Positions 24,792 through 33,514 of a stretch of DNA of 64,000 bases are shown piece after piece. The notes beneath the pieces were generated by a model. That model had not been told where the DNA came from. It did no database searches and was given only the letters and a program-made list of their open reading frames with translations. The stretch's first letter is position 1, and each line of letters starts with the position of its first letter. The DNA is from Blastococcus sp. PRF04-17. GTDB taxonomy: Bacteria > Actinomycetota > Actinomycetes > Mycobacteriales > Geodermatophilaceae. Both the position numbers and the translations under genes were made by a program. The stretch lies in NCBI RefSeq assembly GCF_023016265.1, contig NZ_CP095412.1:744001-808000 (forward strand), written 5' to 3'.

Positions 24792-26389
24792 GTGCCGGCA
24801 GGACACGGTGCGTCGGGAGCGGGCACGCTGACCCGGCCCGCGGGCACGTCGCCGTCCGCACCGCCCGAGCGGCCCGGACGCCGGCTTCCCTGGCGGACCC
24901 TGCTCGCCGTGGTCGGCGGCCTGCTGCTCCTCCTGGCCTTCCCGGGGTACTCCCTGGTGCCCCTCGCCGTCCTCGGCCCCGCGGCGCTCGCGCTGGCCGT
25001 GCACGGTCAGCGCGTCCGCGCCGGGCTCTGGCTGGGCCTGGTGTTCGGGCTGGCCTTCTTCGTCCCCCTGCTGTCGTGGAGCGGTATCTACGTCGGCCCG
25101 GTGCCGTGGCTGGCCCTGGCCGGCTGGGAGGCCCTGCACCTCGCGCTGCTGGGTGGCGCGACCGCGGTCGTCTCCAGGCTGCCGGCCTGGCCGGTGTGGG
25201 CCGCCGCGCTCTGGGTCGCCGACGAGGCGCTGCGCGGCCGCTTCGTGCTCGACGGGTTCCCGTGGGGACGGCTCGGGTTCAGCCAGACCAGCGGTCCGCT
25301 GCTGTCGCTCGCGGCGTACGGCGGAGTGCCGCTGGTCAGCTTCGCCGTCGCCCTGACCGGCACGCTGCTGGCCGCGGCCGTGCTGGCCCTGGTCCGGGGA
25401 GGGACGTGGTGCGGGCGGTCCGCGCCGGGGTCGCCGCGCTCACCGTGCCGCTGGTCGGGGCGGTCGCCTGGCTGCCCCTGGCCGGTCCCTCCCTCACCGA
25501 GGGCGGCCCTACGTCGACGGTCGCGGTGATCCAGGGCGACGTGCCCCGCGCCGGCCTGGATTTCAACGCCCAGCGCCGCGCCGTCCTGGACAACCACGTG
25601 CAGCGGACCCTGGAGCTGGCCGAGGCGGTCGCGGCGGGGGAGGAGCCCCAGCCGGACCTGGTCCTCTGGCCCGAGAACAGCTCCGACATCGACCCCTACC
25701 GCAACGACGACGCGGCACGGCAGATCGACCGCGCCGCGCGGGCCATCGACGCTCCGGTGCTCGTCGGCGCGATCGTCCAGGGACCCGGTCGCTTCATCAG
25801 CAACACCGCGATCGTCTGGGACCCCGAGGACGGGCCCGGCGACACCTACGTGAAGCGACACCCCGTGCCCCTGGGGGAGTACGTGCCGGCCCGGAGCTTC
25901 TTCCGCTTCTTCAGCAAGCAGGTCGACCGGGTCACCGACCAGTACGCGGGCAGCGAGGTCGGCGTCCTGGACGTCGGCGGCGCCCCGGTGGGGAACCTGA
26001 TCTGCTTCGAGGTGGTCTACGACGGACTGGTGCACGACGTCGTCGCCGAGGGGGCCGGGATGATCGTCGTCCAGACGAACAACGCGACCTTCGGCTACAC
26101 CGACGAGAGCGAGCAGCAGCTGGCCATGAGCCGGCTGCGGGCCGTGGAGTTCGGCCGGACCGTCGCCGTGGTCGCCACGAGCGGCATCTCGGCGATCGTC
26201 GGGCCGGACGGCACGGTGCACCGGTCCTCCGAGCTGTTCGAGCCGGCGGTGTTCGTCGAGGAGATCGCGCAGCGGGATTCCCGCACCGTCGCGCTGCGCA
26301 CGGGCGCCGCGCCCGAGTGGGCGCTGACCGCGGTGGCGGTCGGTGCCCTCGCCGTGGCCGCCGTCCTGCACCGGAGGAGCGCGCGGTGA
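24792..26389 (+). CDS. lnt: Apolipoprotein N-acyltransferase (frameshifted)
   Basis: Adds the third acyl chain to lipoproteins in the membrane. After ~35 polar residues there are several membrane segments (LLAVVGGLLLLLAFPGYS, LGLVFGLAFFVPLLSWSG), then the nitrilase domain with Glu in LVLWPENSSDIDP, Lys in TYVKRHPVPLGEYVP and Cys in GNLICFEVVYDGL, so all three catalytic residues are present. The frame breaks near the G4 run at 25396-25399 (LVRG / RDVVRAVRAG); one missing G explains it. The GTG 24792 start is a judgement: the frame is open further upstream. Coupled to dpm1 by a GTGA overlap. Confidence 0.87.
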
Positions 26390-27147
26390 GCGACCGGGTG
26401 CTGGTGATCGTGCCCACCTACAACGAGGCCGAGAACCTCGGGCAGATCCTGGAGCGGCTGCAGGCGAGCGTCCCCGAGGCGCACGCCCTCGTCGTCGACG
26501 ACGGGTCGCCGGACGGCACGGGAGACCTCGCCGAGGCAGTGGCGGCGCGCGACGAGCGCGTGCACGTGCTCCGGCGCACCGCCAAGAACGGGCTGGGTGC
26601 CGCCTACATCGCCGGCTTCCGCTGGGCACGGGAGCGCGGCTACGACGTGGTCGTCGAGATGGACGCCGACGGGTCGCACGCCCCCGAGCAGCTGCCCCGA
26701 CTGCTCGCCGCGCTCGGTGACGCCGATCTGGTGCTCGGCTCGCGGTACGTGCCCGGCGGAGAGGTGACCGACTGGCCGGCGCACCGGTTGCTGCTCTCCC
26801 GGGCGGGGAACCGCTACACGCGCTGGGCGCTGCGGTTGCCGCTCAACGACGCGACAGGCGGCTACCGGGCGGCGCGGGCGGCGCTGATCGACCGGCTGCC
26901 GTTCGACGACGTCGCCAGCCAGGGCTACTGCTTCCAGGTCGACTGGGCCTGGCGTGCGGTGCGCGCAGGAGCCCGGGTCGCCGAGGTGCCGATCACCTTC
27001 ACCGAGCGGACGTTCGGCAGGAGCAAGATGAGCGGCTCGATCGTTGGAGAGGCATTGGTACGGGTAACCGTCTGGGGCGTCCGCGACCGGCTGGCCGACT
27101 GGCTGCCCGGCCGGGTCACCCGTCCGGTACCGGCACGGGTCCGCTGA
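26386..27147 (+). CDS. Polyprenol monophosphomannose synthase (Ppm1/Dpm1 domain)
   Basis: GT2 glycosyltransferase making polyprenyl-phosphate-mannose for lipoglycans and protein O-mannosylation. The 253-residue protein has VLVIVPTYNEAENLGQIL at the start, VVDDGSPDGTGDLA, a DXD-type EMDADGSHAPEQLP, VLGSRYVPGGEVTDWP and GYCFQVDWAWRAVRAG. In M. tuberculosis this domain is fused to Lnt as Ppm1; here they are separate but overlap by 4 nt, keeping the coupling. No membrane segments, as expected for the catalytic domain alone. Confidence 0.92.
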   Translation: MSDRVLVIVPTYNEAENLGQILERLQASVPEAHALVVDDGSPDGTGDLAEAVAARDERVHVLRRTAKNGLGAAYIAGFRWARERGYDVVVEMDADGSHAPEQLPRLLAALGDADLVLGSRYVPGGEVTDWPAHRLLLSRAGNRYTRWALRLPLNDATGGYRAARAALIDRLPFDDVASQGYCFQVDWAWRAVRAGARVAEVPITFTERTFGRSKMSGSIVGEALVRVTVWGVRDRLADWLPGRVTRPVPARVR

Positions 27148-27178
27148 GGAGCAGGGGAGAGCGCATGAGGGACCGCGC

Positions 27179-27703
27179 ATGAGAGCCGTCCTGGGACGGC
27201 GGATCCGGCTGGTCGCCGCGCTCCTGCTGCTGGCCGAGCTCGTCGTCTACGTGCTCGTCGCCGGCTGGATCGGCGTCGGCTGGACGATCCTGGCCACGCT
27301 CGCCACCACCGTCCTCGGCTGGGCGCTGCTGGCGCGTCAGGGCACCCGGGCGCTCGCCGACCTGCGGGAGCGGGCGCGGGTCCGCCAGGCGCCCGGCCGC
27401 GAGCTGGGGGACGCCGGGCTGGTCGCCGCGGGCGGCCTGCTCATGATCCTGCCCGGCTTCATCGGCGACCTGGTCGGGCTGCTCTGCCTGCTCCCCGGCA
27501 CGCGGGTCCTGGTGCGGCGGGTGCTGACCGCCGTCGTCCTGGCGCGGGTCCCCGACGGGCTCCGCGGGCCCGTGCGCGTGGAGAGCGTGCGCACGACGGA
27601 GTTCGGCCCCGGCGGCGCCGGAGGCAGCACGCGGGCCACCCCGCTGGTGATCGAGGGTGACGTGATCGAGCGGCCGCAGGACCGAGGCCCGGATCCCCGA
27701 TGA
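27179..27703 (+). CDS. FxsA family membrane protein
   Basis: A 174-residue FxsA-type protein. Three or four hydrophobic segments: LVAALLLLAELVVYVLVAGW, GWTILATLATTVLGWALLAR and LVAAGGLLMILPGFIGDLVGLLCLLP; the last contains the family-specific LPGFIGDxxG phrase. FxsA was named for suppression of F exclusion of phage T7 in E. coli; its normal role is unknown. It follows dpm1 by 31 bp and ends before a strong bidirectional terminator. Confidence 0.88.
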   Translation: MRAVLGRRIRLVAALLLLAELVVYVLVAGWIGVGWTILATLATTVLGWALLARQGTRALADLRERARVRQAPGRELGDAGLVAAGGLLMILPGFIGDLVGLLCLLPGTRVLVRRVLTAVVLARVPDGLRGPVRVESVRTTEFGPGGAGGSTRATPLVIEGDVIERPQDRGPDPR

Positions 27704-27807
27704 TCATCGGCACGTGGCTGTGCCCCCGCGCGGCGTGGCGGCAACCACCCGCCGATGATCAACAGCGCATGACCGCCGGAGAACCGCATGACCGCCGGAG
27801 GACGCAG

Positions 27808-27839
27808 AACGGCCCCGGTGGCGCACCACCGGGGCCGTT
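27808..27839. terminator. Bidirectional hairpin terminator between fxsA and rbpA
   Basis: Perfect 14-bp stem AACGGCCCCGGTGG / CCACCGGGGCCGTT with a 4-nt loop (CGCA), between the convergent fxsA and rbpA genes. No long T tract, as is usual in actinobacteria. Confidence 0.85.
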
Positions 27840-27852
27840 GCGCGATCTGCTG

Positions 27853-28197
27853 CTAGCTGGCGCGGGTACGCCGGCCGCGGAGCACGTCGAGGCGCTCGGC
27901 CAGGACCTCCTCGAGGTCCTCCACGGAACGCCGCTCGAGCAGCATGTCCCAGTGGGTCCGCGGGGGCTTGACCTTCTTGGGGGCCGGCTCGGCGCCGCCC
28001 ACGAGCTTGGCCGCGCCGCCGTCGAACTTGCACTCCCACGTGTCGGGGAGCTCGGCGTCGTCAGCGAACGGGACGGTGAACAGGTGGCCCGAGGGGCAGC
28101 GGTACTCCGCGTACTGCCGCTCGATCGGCGCGGTGTTCCGCTCGGTCTCGTAGCTGACGCTGCCCAGTCGGCTGCCGCGCAGTGAACGCTCGCCCAT
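27853..28197 (-). CDS. rbpA: RNA polymerase-binding protein RbpA
   Basis: Essential actinobacterial transcription factor that binds the principal sigma factor and stabilises open complexes. The 114-residue protein has MGERSLRGSRLGSVSYETERN at the N-terminus, a YRCPSGHLFTVPFADDAELPDTWECKFDG core (zinc-ribbon-like, here with two Cys) and the sigma-interacting tail THWDMLLERRSVEDLEEVLAERLDVLR. The ATG at 28197 is chosen from the conserved MGERSLRG start although the frame is open further upstream. A sigma-R type promoter lies ~92 nt upstream. Confidence 0.96.
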   Translation of the reverse strand: MGERSLRGSRLGSVSYETERNTAPIERQYAEYRCPSGHLFTVPFADDAELPDTWECKFDGGAAKLVGGAEPAPKKVKPPRTHWDMLLERRSVEDLEEVLAERLDVLRGRRTRAS

Positions 28198-28288
28198 GGC
28201 ACACCGTCCTCTCGTTCGTGGTGTCGGTCGCGACTCTGGGTGTCCGGCATGGGGACCCATACCCACGCGCCAGGGAGTCATCGTGATG

Positions 28289-28314
28289 AACGACAGAAAA
28301 CGCTGAAGGATTCC
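28289..28314 (-). promoter_or_regulatory. Sigma-R/SigH-type promoter of rbpA (GGAAT-N18-GTT)
   Basis: On the minus strand GGAAT (28314-28310) is followed by exactly 18 nt and GTT (28291-28289), the consensus for the thiol-oxidative-stress sigma factor SigR of Streptomyces / SigH of Mycobacterium. rbpA is a known SigR target in Streptomyces, which supports the call. Confidence 0.75.
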
Positions 28315-28331
28315 GTCGAATCGGCTGTTCA

Positions 28332-29138
28332 TCATCGCATGGGGTCAGATGGCGCGCGCCGGTGCCCCCCGGACGGGTGAGCGCGCAGGTCAGGGGAGTG
28401 CGAGCTGGCCCGGACCGGCCGGGGTCGGGCCGAGCTCCCCCGCACGTGATGCCGTCGGCAGAGCACCTGGTAGCGGACGGCGGGGGAGGATCCGGCGTCG
28501 GCACCGGGCAGACCTGCGGGGGCGGTGTCGGCGACGACGACGGTCTCGCCGGAGCGCACCATCGTGCCGTCCACGACTCGGGCGTTGAGCAGGCCGGGCA
28601 GGCCGCACCAGCAGAGGACCTCCACCTGGATCCGCTGCACGTCGTCGGCGACCTCCAACAGCCGCTGGGTGCCCGGGAACAGCCGGGCCCGGAAGTCGGT
28701 GGTCAACCCGAACGCGTAGACGTCGACGTGCCACCCGTCGACGAGGTCCGCGAGTTGGTCCACCTGCGGAGCGGTGAGGAACTGCGCCTCGTCGACGATG
28801 AGGTAGTCGACCCGGTACCCGCCGGCCCAGCGGCCGCGGACCAGCGTCCGCAGGTCGGTGGCGGCGTCGATCTCGGTGGCGTCGCGGGACAGCCCGACGC
28901 GCGAGCTGATCCGAGGCTGCGCCGAGCGATCGCCCTGGGTCACCAGCAGCCCGTGCCGGCCCTGCCGGCTCTGGTTGTGGTCGACCTGCAGCGCCAGCGT
29001 GGACTTCCCGCAGTCCATCGGACCGTGGAAGAAGCGCAGGTGGGCCGGCGCGGGGTGGCGCCGGCGGTCGCCGGAGGCCGGCACGGAGTCGGGCGTGGGG
29101 ACGACCCCGACCGGCCTTGGCGGCTCGCCAGCGGTCAC
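28332..29138 (-). CDS. Thymidine kinase (3' end probably frameshifted)
   Basis: Type II thymidine kinase, phosphorylating thymidine in the salvage pathway. The P-loop is GPMDCGKSTLALQ (about residue 38), the DEAQF motif is in YLIVDEAQFLTAPQVDQL (about 115), and VLCWCGLPGLLNARVVDG and RYQVLCRRHH follow, with zinc-binding Cys/His in expected order. The literal frame ends in a Ser/Arg/Pro tail, but one added G in a C5/G5 run at 28437-28441 would give HHVRGELGPTPAGPGQ and a stop at 28390, a more natural end. GTG start overlaps the MFS gene by 4 nt. Confidence 0.88.
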   Translation of the reverse strand: MTAGEPPRPVGVVPTPDSVPASGDRRRHPAPAHLRFFHGPMDCGKSTLALQVDHNQSRQGRHGLLVTQGDRSAQPRISSRVGLSRDATEIDAATDLRTLVRGRWAGGYRVDYLIVDEAQFLTAPQVDQLADLVDGWHVDVYAFGLTTDFRARLFPGTQRLLEVADDVQRIQVEVLCWCGLPGLLNARVVDGTMVRSGETVVVADTAPAGLPGADAGSSPAVRYQVLCRRHHVRGSSARPRPVRASSHSPDLRAHPSGGHRRAPSDPMR

Positions 29139-30397
29139 AGCTTCTCCGGCGGCACGTTGCCCGCCTCGATCACGGCCCGGCGCATCGGCAGCAGCGCCAG
29201 GGCGATGAACCCGGCCACGAAGAAGACGACCAGGCTGATGATCGCCAGCCGGTAGGAGCCGGTGAGCTGGAAGGTCAGCCCGAACGCCAGAGGGCCCAGC
29301 CAGCTGGTGCCGCGGTCGCTGATCTCGTAGAAGCCGTAGTACTCGGCCTCCTTCCCGGTCGGGATCAGCTGGCTGAACAGCGACCGGGACAGCGCCTGCG
29401 TGCCGCCCTGGACCAGGCCGATCACGGCCGCGAGCGCGTAGAACTGGGCCACGGCGCCGGTCTGCAGGAAGAAGGCGGCGACCAGGACGCCGATCCACGC
29501 CACCAGGGCGCCCAGCACGACCCGCTTGGCCCCGTAGCGGCCGGCGAGGCTGCCGAGGCCGAGCGCCCCGGCGACCGCCACCACCTGGACCATGAGGATC
29601 GCGCCGGTGAGCACGTCCTGGGACAGGTCCAGCTCCTCGGTGGCATAGGTGGCCGACAGGGAGATGACGGTCTGGACTCCGTCGTTGAACAGCAGGTAGG
29701 CGCCCAGGAACCACAGCGTCAGCGGGAAGGCCCGCATCTCCCGCACGGTGGTCGCGAGCTGCCGGAAACCGGAGCGGGAGCGGACGGCGTCCGGGTCACG
29801 CACCGGGCGGTTGCGGAGGCGGGAGACCGTGAACAGGGTGAAGGCGCCCCACCACAGGCCGGCGGTGGCCAGGCAGATGCGCACCGCCTCGCCCGTGGTC
29901 AGCCCCAGCGACTCGGCGCCGACCACCAGACCGAGGTGGACGGCGAGGAGCAGCGCCCCGCCGACGTAGCCGAACGCCCAGCCACGGCTGGAGACCGCGT
30001 CGCGCTCGTCGGGTCCGGCCAGGTCGGGCAACCACGAGTAGTAGACGACGGTGGCCGCGCCGAAGCTGATGTTGGCCAGGGTGAACAGGACGCCGCCGAG
30101 CAGCCAGCGGCCGTCGGCGACGAAGAACAGGCCCGTCGTCGCCAGTGCACCCAGCAGAGCGAAGGCGGCCAGCATCTCCCGCTTGCGGCCGGTGCGGTCG
30201 GCCACGGCGCCCACGAGCGGGAGCACCAACACCTGGAGCAGCACCGAGGCCGACAGCACGTAGGAGAACCAGCTCCCGGCCGCGATCGGCAGGCCCAGGA
30301 AGGTGAGCCGCTCGTCGGGGCCGGCGGCATCCCGGGCCACGGCCGTGAGGTACGGGCCCAGGAAGACGGTCGTCACCGAGGTGTTGAAGACCGACAT
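29135..30397 (-). CDS. MFS transporter, UMF1/Atg22-like
   Basis: A 12-helix major facilitator. The MFS loop motif is present as GAVADRTGRKREMLAAF, followed by the characteristic YYSWLPDLAGPDERDAVSSRGWAFGYVGGALLL of UMF1-type transporters and EYYGFYEISDRGTSWLGPLAF in the second half. The ATG at 30397 probably is not the real start: ALKRERFGWYSYDWAMS, typical of the family N-terminus, is encoded upstream in frame. A GTG at 30498 would reach it if one base is missing in the G5 run 30453-30457. Substrate unknown; amino-acid or peptide export has been suggested for relatives. Confidence 0.87.
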   Translation of the reverse strand: MSVFNTSVTTVFLGPYLTAVARDAAGPDERLTFLGLPIAAGSWFSYVLSASVLLQVLVLPLVGAVADRTGRKREMLAAFALLGALATTGLFFVADGRWLLGGVLFTLANISFGAATVVYYSWLPDLAGPDERDAVSSRGWAFGYVGGALLLAVHLGLVVGAESLGLTTGEAVRICLATAGLWWGAFTLFTVSRLRNRPVRDPDAVRSRSGFRQLATTVREMRAFPLTLWFLGAYLLFNDGVQTVISLSATYATEELDLSQDVLTGAILMVQVVAVAGALGLGSLAGRYGAKRVVLGALVAWIGVLVAAFFLQTGAVAQFYALAAVIGLVQGGTQALSRSLFSQLIPTGKEAEYYGFYEISDRGTSWLGPLAFGLTFQLTGSYRLAIISLVVFFVAGFIALALLPMRRAVIEAGNVPPEKL

Positions 30398-30510
30398 GGC
30401 CCAGTCGTAGGAGTACCAGCCGAAGCGCTCCCGCTTCAGTGCCGGGTCGACCGGGGGAGATCGGGCCCGGCTCCGGCCGAGGCTGGTGCAGTCGTCACGG
30501 GCGCAGGCTC

Positions 30511-31458
30511 TCAGCCGGAACCGGACCGGTCCAGCACCGGAAGGGCGTCGTTCCCCGATCGGGTCTCACGGGACGTCGTCCGGCACGACGCCGCCCGGGT
30601 AGGCGGCCACCGCGGTCGTCGGTCGGGTGGAATCGACGAAGTGCGGGCCGTCTTCTTCGCCGCCCGCAGCGGCACCAGGCCGCGGGTGATCGCGGCGGCG
30701 ATCCGGTAGCGGGCGCGGTTGGCGTCGCCGACCCGGCCCATCCGCAGGTCGTCGAGCTTCACCGGCGGGCCGACGTGCACCTGGAGCCGCGGACGACGGA
30801 CGACGGCCCGCAGCAGGGTTCGCAGCTTGCCCCAGTCGTTGCCGTACTGGAGCACCTCGTGGGCTCCCCACTGGCTGACCGGGATCACGGGGACGCCCAT
30901 GCCGAGGGCCATCCGCGCCATGCCGGTACGGCCTCGTTCGGGCCAGCCGTCGGGCGCCAGCCCGACTCGCCCCTCCGGATAGGCCACCACGTGGCCGTTG
31001 TTCACCAGCGCGACCTCGGTCACCCGGACGGCGTGCCGGGCGAGTTCGGTCCCGCGTTCGACGCGGATCGCCCCGGTGCGCTCCAGCAGCGGCCCGGCGA
31101 CGGGGGCCGAGATGATCCCGCCAGTGGCCATGATCCGCGGCACGACCCCCACCTTGTGCAGCGCGACGGCGATGACGAAGGGGTCGAAGTCGCCGATGTG
31201 GTTCGCCGCGAACAGCAGCGGCCCCTTGCAGAGCTCGGGCGGGACGGCGCCGGTGACCTCGACCCGGCCGAAGATGCTCACCAGCCAGGAGAACCGGCGC
31301 AGCATGAAGCGCCAGAACCACCACGGCGGTGCGGCGGCGATGGCCATCTCGCGGGCGAACCACTCCGGATCGTCGGGCTTGACGAGGGCCGCGAGGTCCT
31401 CGGGCAGCGGCGGCGGCGTCGGGCGCCAGGTCCGCAGCCGCTCACCCAGGCCGCTCAC
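30511..31458 (-). CDS. Lysophospholipid/phosphate acyltransferase (PlsC domain)
   Basis: PlsC-type acyltransferase with HX4D in ANHIGDFDPFVIAVAL (about residue 96), ERTGAIRVERGTELARHAV, AYPEGRVGLAPDG (the FPEG-type block) and VPVIPVSQWGAHEVL. GTG start overlaps the stop of the glycerophosphodiesterase by 4 nt. The last ~45 residues in the literal frame are unnatural. One added G near 30651 would give KKDGPHFVDSTRPTTAVAAYP and end at 30566, which reads better, so the true 3' end is probably 30566. Confidence 0.88.
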   Translation of the reverse strand: MSGLGERLRTWRPTPPPLPEDLAALVKPDDPEWFAREMAIAAAPPWWFWRFMLRRFSWLVSIFGRVEVTGAVPPELCKGPLLFAANHIGDFDPFVIAVALHKVGVVPRIMATGGIISAPVAGPLLERTGAIRVERGTELARHAVRVTEVALVNNGHVVAYPEGRVGLAPDGWPERGRTGMARMALGMGVPVIPVSQWGAHEVLQYGNDWGKLRTLLRAVVRRPRLQVHVGPPVKLDDLRMGRVGDANRARYRIAAAITRGLVPLRAAKKTARTSSIPPDRRPRWPPTRAASCRTTSRETRSGNDALPVLDRSGSG

Positions 31459-32231
31459 CGCGCCGTCCACTGGCCGCGCTTCTCGAGCAGCTCCCGCAGC
31501 ATCGCGGGCCGGTCGGTCATGACACCGTCGACGCCGAGGTCGAGCATCGCGGTGCACTCCTCGACGGTGTCGACGGTCCAGACGTGCACCTGCAGCCCCC
31601 GGGCGTGCGCCGCCGCGATGAACCGCTCGTCGACCAGGGCGCGGCCGCCGAGCTGCAGCGGCACCTGCGCGCAGCCGGCCTGGATCCGGACGAGGCCCGC
31701 GGCCCGGGGGGAGTAGGACGACAACCGCAGCGCCGCGACCCCGCGCGGCCCGAGGGAGGTGCACACCGACGGCCCGAACAGGCGGCGCGCGGCGGCGATG
31801 CGGGCGTCGGAGAACGACCCCAGGCAGATCCGGTCGGCGATGTCCATCCGGCGGACGGCCCGCGCCAGCGGGGCCAGGACTCCGGCGGCCTTGATGTCGA
31901 GGTTGAACCGGACGTCGGGCCAGGCGCCGAGCAGCTCCTCGAGCCGCAGGATCGGCTCCCGGCCGCCGATCCGGGCCTGCGACACCTCGGCCCAGGGCAG
32001 GTTGTCCACGCGTCCCGCCCGGTCGGTGACCCGTTCCAGGGTGGCGTCGTGGAAGACGACCAGCACGCCGTCCGCGGTGACCCGGACGTCGGTCTCCAGG
32101 TACCGGTAGCCGAGGTCCACGCACGCCTGGAAGGCCGGCATCGTGTTCTCGAGGTGCTCGATGGCTCCACCCCGATGCGCCATGGCGATGGGCGTCGGCC
32201 CGTCGAGGAAGGCGAACCGAGCGGGGGGCAC
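31455..32231 (-). CDS. Glycerophosphodiester phosphodiesterase
   Basis: GDPD TIM-barrel enzyme hydrolysing glycerophosphodiesters to glycerol-3-phosphate. AHRGGAIEHLENTMPAF (catalytic His/Arg and Glu, residue ~18), YLETDVRVTADGVLVVFHDATLERVTD (metal-binding Glu/Asp and second His; read as two phrases), and the C-terminal VHVWTVDTVEECTAMLDLGVDGVMTDRP are all present. 258 residues, cytosolic (no signal). Coupled to the acyltransferase downstream, suggesting a phospholipid turnover pair. Confidence 0.93.
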   Translation of the reverse strand: MPPARFAFLDGPTPIAMAHRGGAIEHLENTMPAFQACVDLGYRYLETDVRVTADGVLVVFHDATLERVTDRAGRVDNLPWAEVSQARIGGREPILRLEELLGAWPDVRFNLDIKAAGVLAPLARAVRRMDIADRICLGSFSDARIAAARRLFGPSVCTSLGPRGVAALRLSSYSPRAAGLVRIQAGCAQVPLQLGGRALVDERFIAAAHARGLQVHVWTVDTVEECTAMLDLGVDGVMTDRPAMLRELLEKRGQWTAR

Positions 32232-32237
32232 GTCGTC

Positions 32238-32243
32238 ACGCTA
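32238..32243 (-). promoter_or_regulatory. Leaderless -10 hexamer TAGCGT of the glycerophosphodiesterase gene
   Basis: On the minus strand TAGCGT, 6 nt, then GTG at 32231. Confidence 0.55.
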
Positions 32244-32254
32244 GTGGGAACCGG

Positions 32255-33439
32255 TCAGCGGCTGTCGACGGCGTCCGCCATGCGGTCGACGATGGTCCTC
32301 AGCACGGGCCGAGGGGTGGCGAAGTTCAGCCGCACGTGCCCCGCTCCCGGGCCGCCGCACTCCGGCCCGTCCACCAGGGCGACCCCCGCCCGCTCGAGGA
32401 AGAAGTCACCGGCGGACCCTGCCAGGCCGAGCTCCCGGCAGTCCAGCCAGCCCAGGTAGGTGCCTTCCGGCGGGTCGTAGCGCACCTGCGGCAGGCGCTC
32501 GGCGAGCAGTTCGCCGAGCAGCCGGCGGTTGCCGTCGAGGTAGGTCAGCACGTCGTCCAGCCACGGGCCGCCCTCGTCGTAGGCCGCCGTGCTGGCCAGG
32601 ACGCCGGGCGTGGAGGCGCCGTGGCCGAACAGGACGCCGGCCTCGGCCCAGCGCGCCGCGTCGTCGGCGTCGGACAGCAGCAGCTGGGCGGCCTTGAGGC
32701 CGGGCAGGTTCCACGCCTTGGACGCCGACGTGGCGGTGACCGTGTGCCGCGCGGTGGCCGGCGTCAGCGACGCATAGGGCCGGTGGACCGCCCCGGGATG
32801 CACCAGCGGTGCGTGGATCTCGTCGGCGAACACCCGGACACCGGCCGCCGCCACGACCTCGGCCAGGGCCAGCTGCTCCCGCTCGTCGAAGACCCGCCCG
32901 AGTGGGTTGTGCGGGTTCACGTGGACGAACAGCCGGCCGCCGCGGTCGAAGGCCCGGGCGATGCCGTCGAGGTCGTAGGTCATCCGCCCGTCGTCCCCCC
33001 GGATCATCGGGACCTCGAGCAACTCCCGTCCGAGGATGGCGGGGACGGTGAGGAACGGCATGTACGCCGGTGTCGGCAGGACGACGGCGCTGCCCGGCGG
33101 GCTGAAGTGCTCGATGGCCGCCTGCAGGCCCGCGACGACGTCCGCGAGAGGCGAGATGCGCTCGGCCGGCAGTGACCAGCCATACCGGCGCGCCTGCCAG
33201 CCCGCGCAGGCCCTCGCCATCCCGTCGGCGGCCTCGGTGGTGAGGTAACCCAGCCGGCCGCGGTCGACGGCGTCGTGCAGCGCGCGGGTGACCACCGGAG
33301 CGGTCCCGAAGTCCATCTCGGCGACGAACGCGCCGAGCGCCGGCCCGTAACGGGTCCACTTCAGGCTGCCGGTCGCGCGGAGCGCGTCCTCGCTCAGGGC
33401 GTCGAAGCCGAGCTGCCCGTCGGGGGTGCCACCGGACAT
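32255..33439 (-). CDS. PatB/MalY-type PLP-dependent aminotransferase or C-S beta-lyase
   Basis: Fold-type I PLP enzyme of 394 residues in the MalY/PatB subgroup, whose members cleave cystathionine-like C-S bonds and sometimes transaminate. GSLKWTRYGPALGAFVAEMDFGTAPVV is the subgroup N-terminus; NPHNPLGRVFDEREQLAL, ADEIHAPLVHPGAVHRPYASL, and the PLP lysine in TATSASKAWNLPGLKAAQL follow. The C-terminal AGVALVDGPECGGPGAGHVRLNFATP is typical. Whether it acts in methionine synthesis or sulfur recycling cannot be told. Confidence 0.9.
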   Translation of the reverse strand: MSGGTPDGQLGFDALSEDALRATGSLKWTRYGPALGAFVAEMDFGTAPVVTRALHDAVDRGRLGYLTTEAADGMARACAGWQARRYGWSLPAERISPLADVVAGLQAAIEHFSPPGSAVVLPTPAYMPFLTVPAILGRELLEVPMIRGDDGRMTYDLDGIARAFDRGGRLFVHVNPHNPLGRVFDEREQLALAEVVAAAGVRVFADEIHAPLVHPGAVHRPYASLTPATARHTVTATSASKAWNLPGLKAAQLLLSDADDAARWAEAGVLFGHGASTPGVLASTAAYDEGGPWLDDVLTYLDGNRRLLGELLAERLPQVRYDPPEGTYLGWLDCRELGLAGSAGDFFLERAGVALVDGPECGGPGAGHVRLNFATPRPVLRTIVDRMADAVDSR

Positions 33440-33500
33440 CGTGGGGTGCCTCCTCGTCCGCTCTCCTGGCGTGTCCCCGGGCGCTGTCGGTCCGGACGTC

Positions 33501-33506
33501 TACCGT
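33501..33506 (+). promoter_or_regulatory. -10 hexamer TACCGT of the zinc-finger-like gene
   Basis: TACCGT, 8 nt, then GTG at 33515; fits the leaderless pattern. Confidence 0.45.
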
Positions 33507-33514
33507 GCCGAGAC

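Noticed and set aside
24400-24831. A 143-codon gene between kal and lnt
   Set aside because: Composition is Arg/Pro/Ser/Gly with no recognisable motif, and it runs into the lnt coding region.
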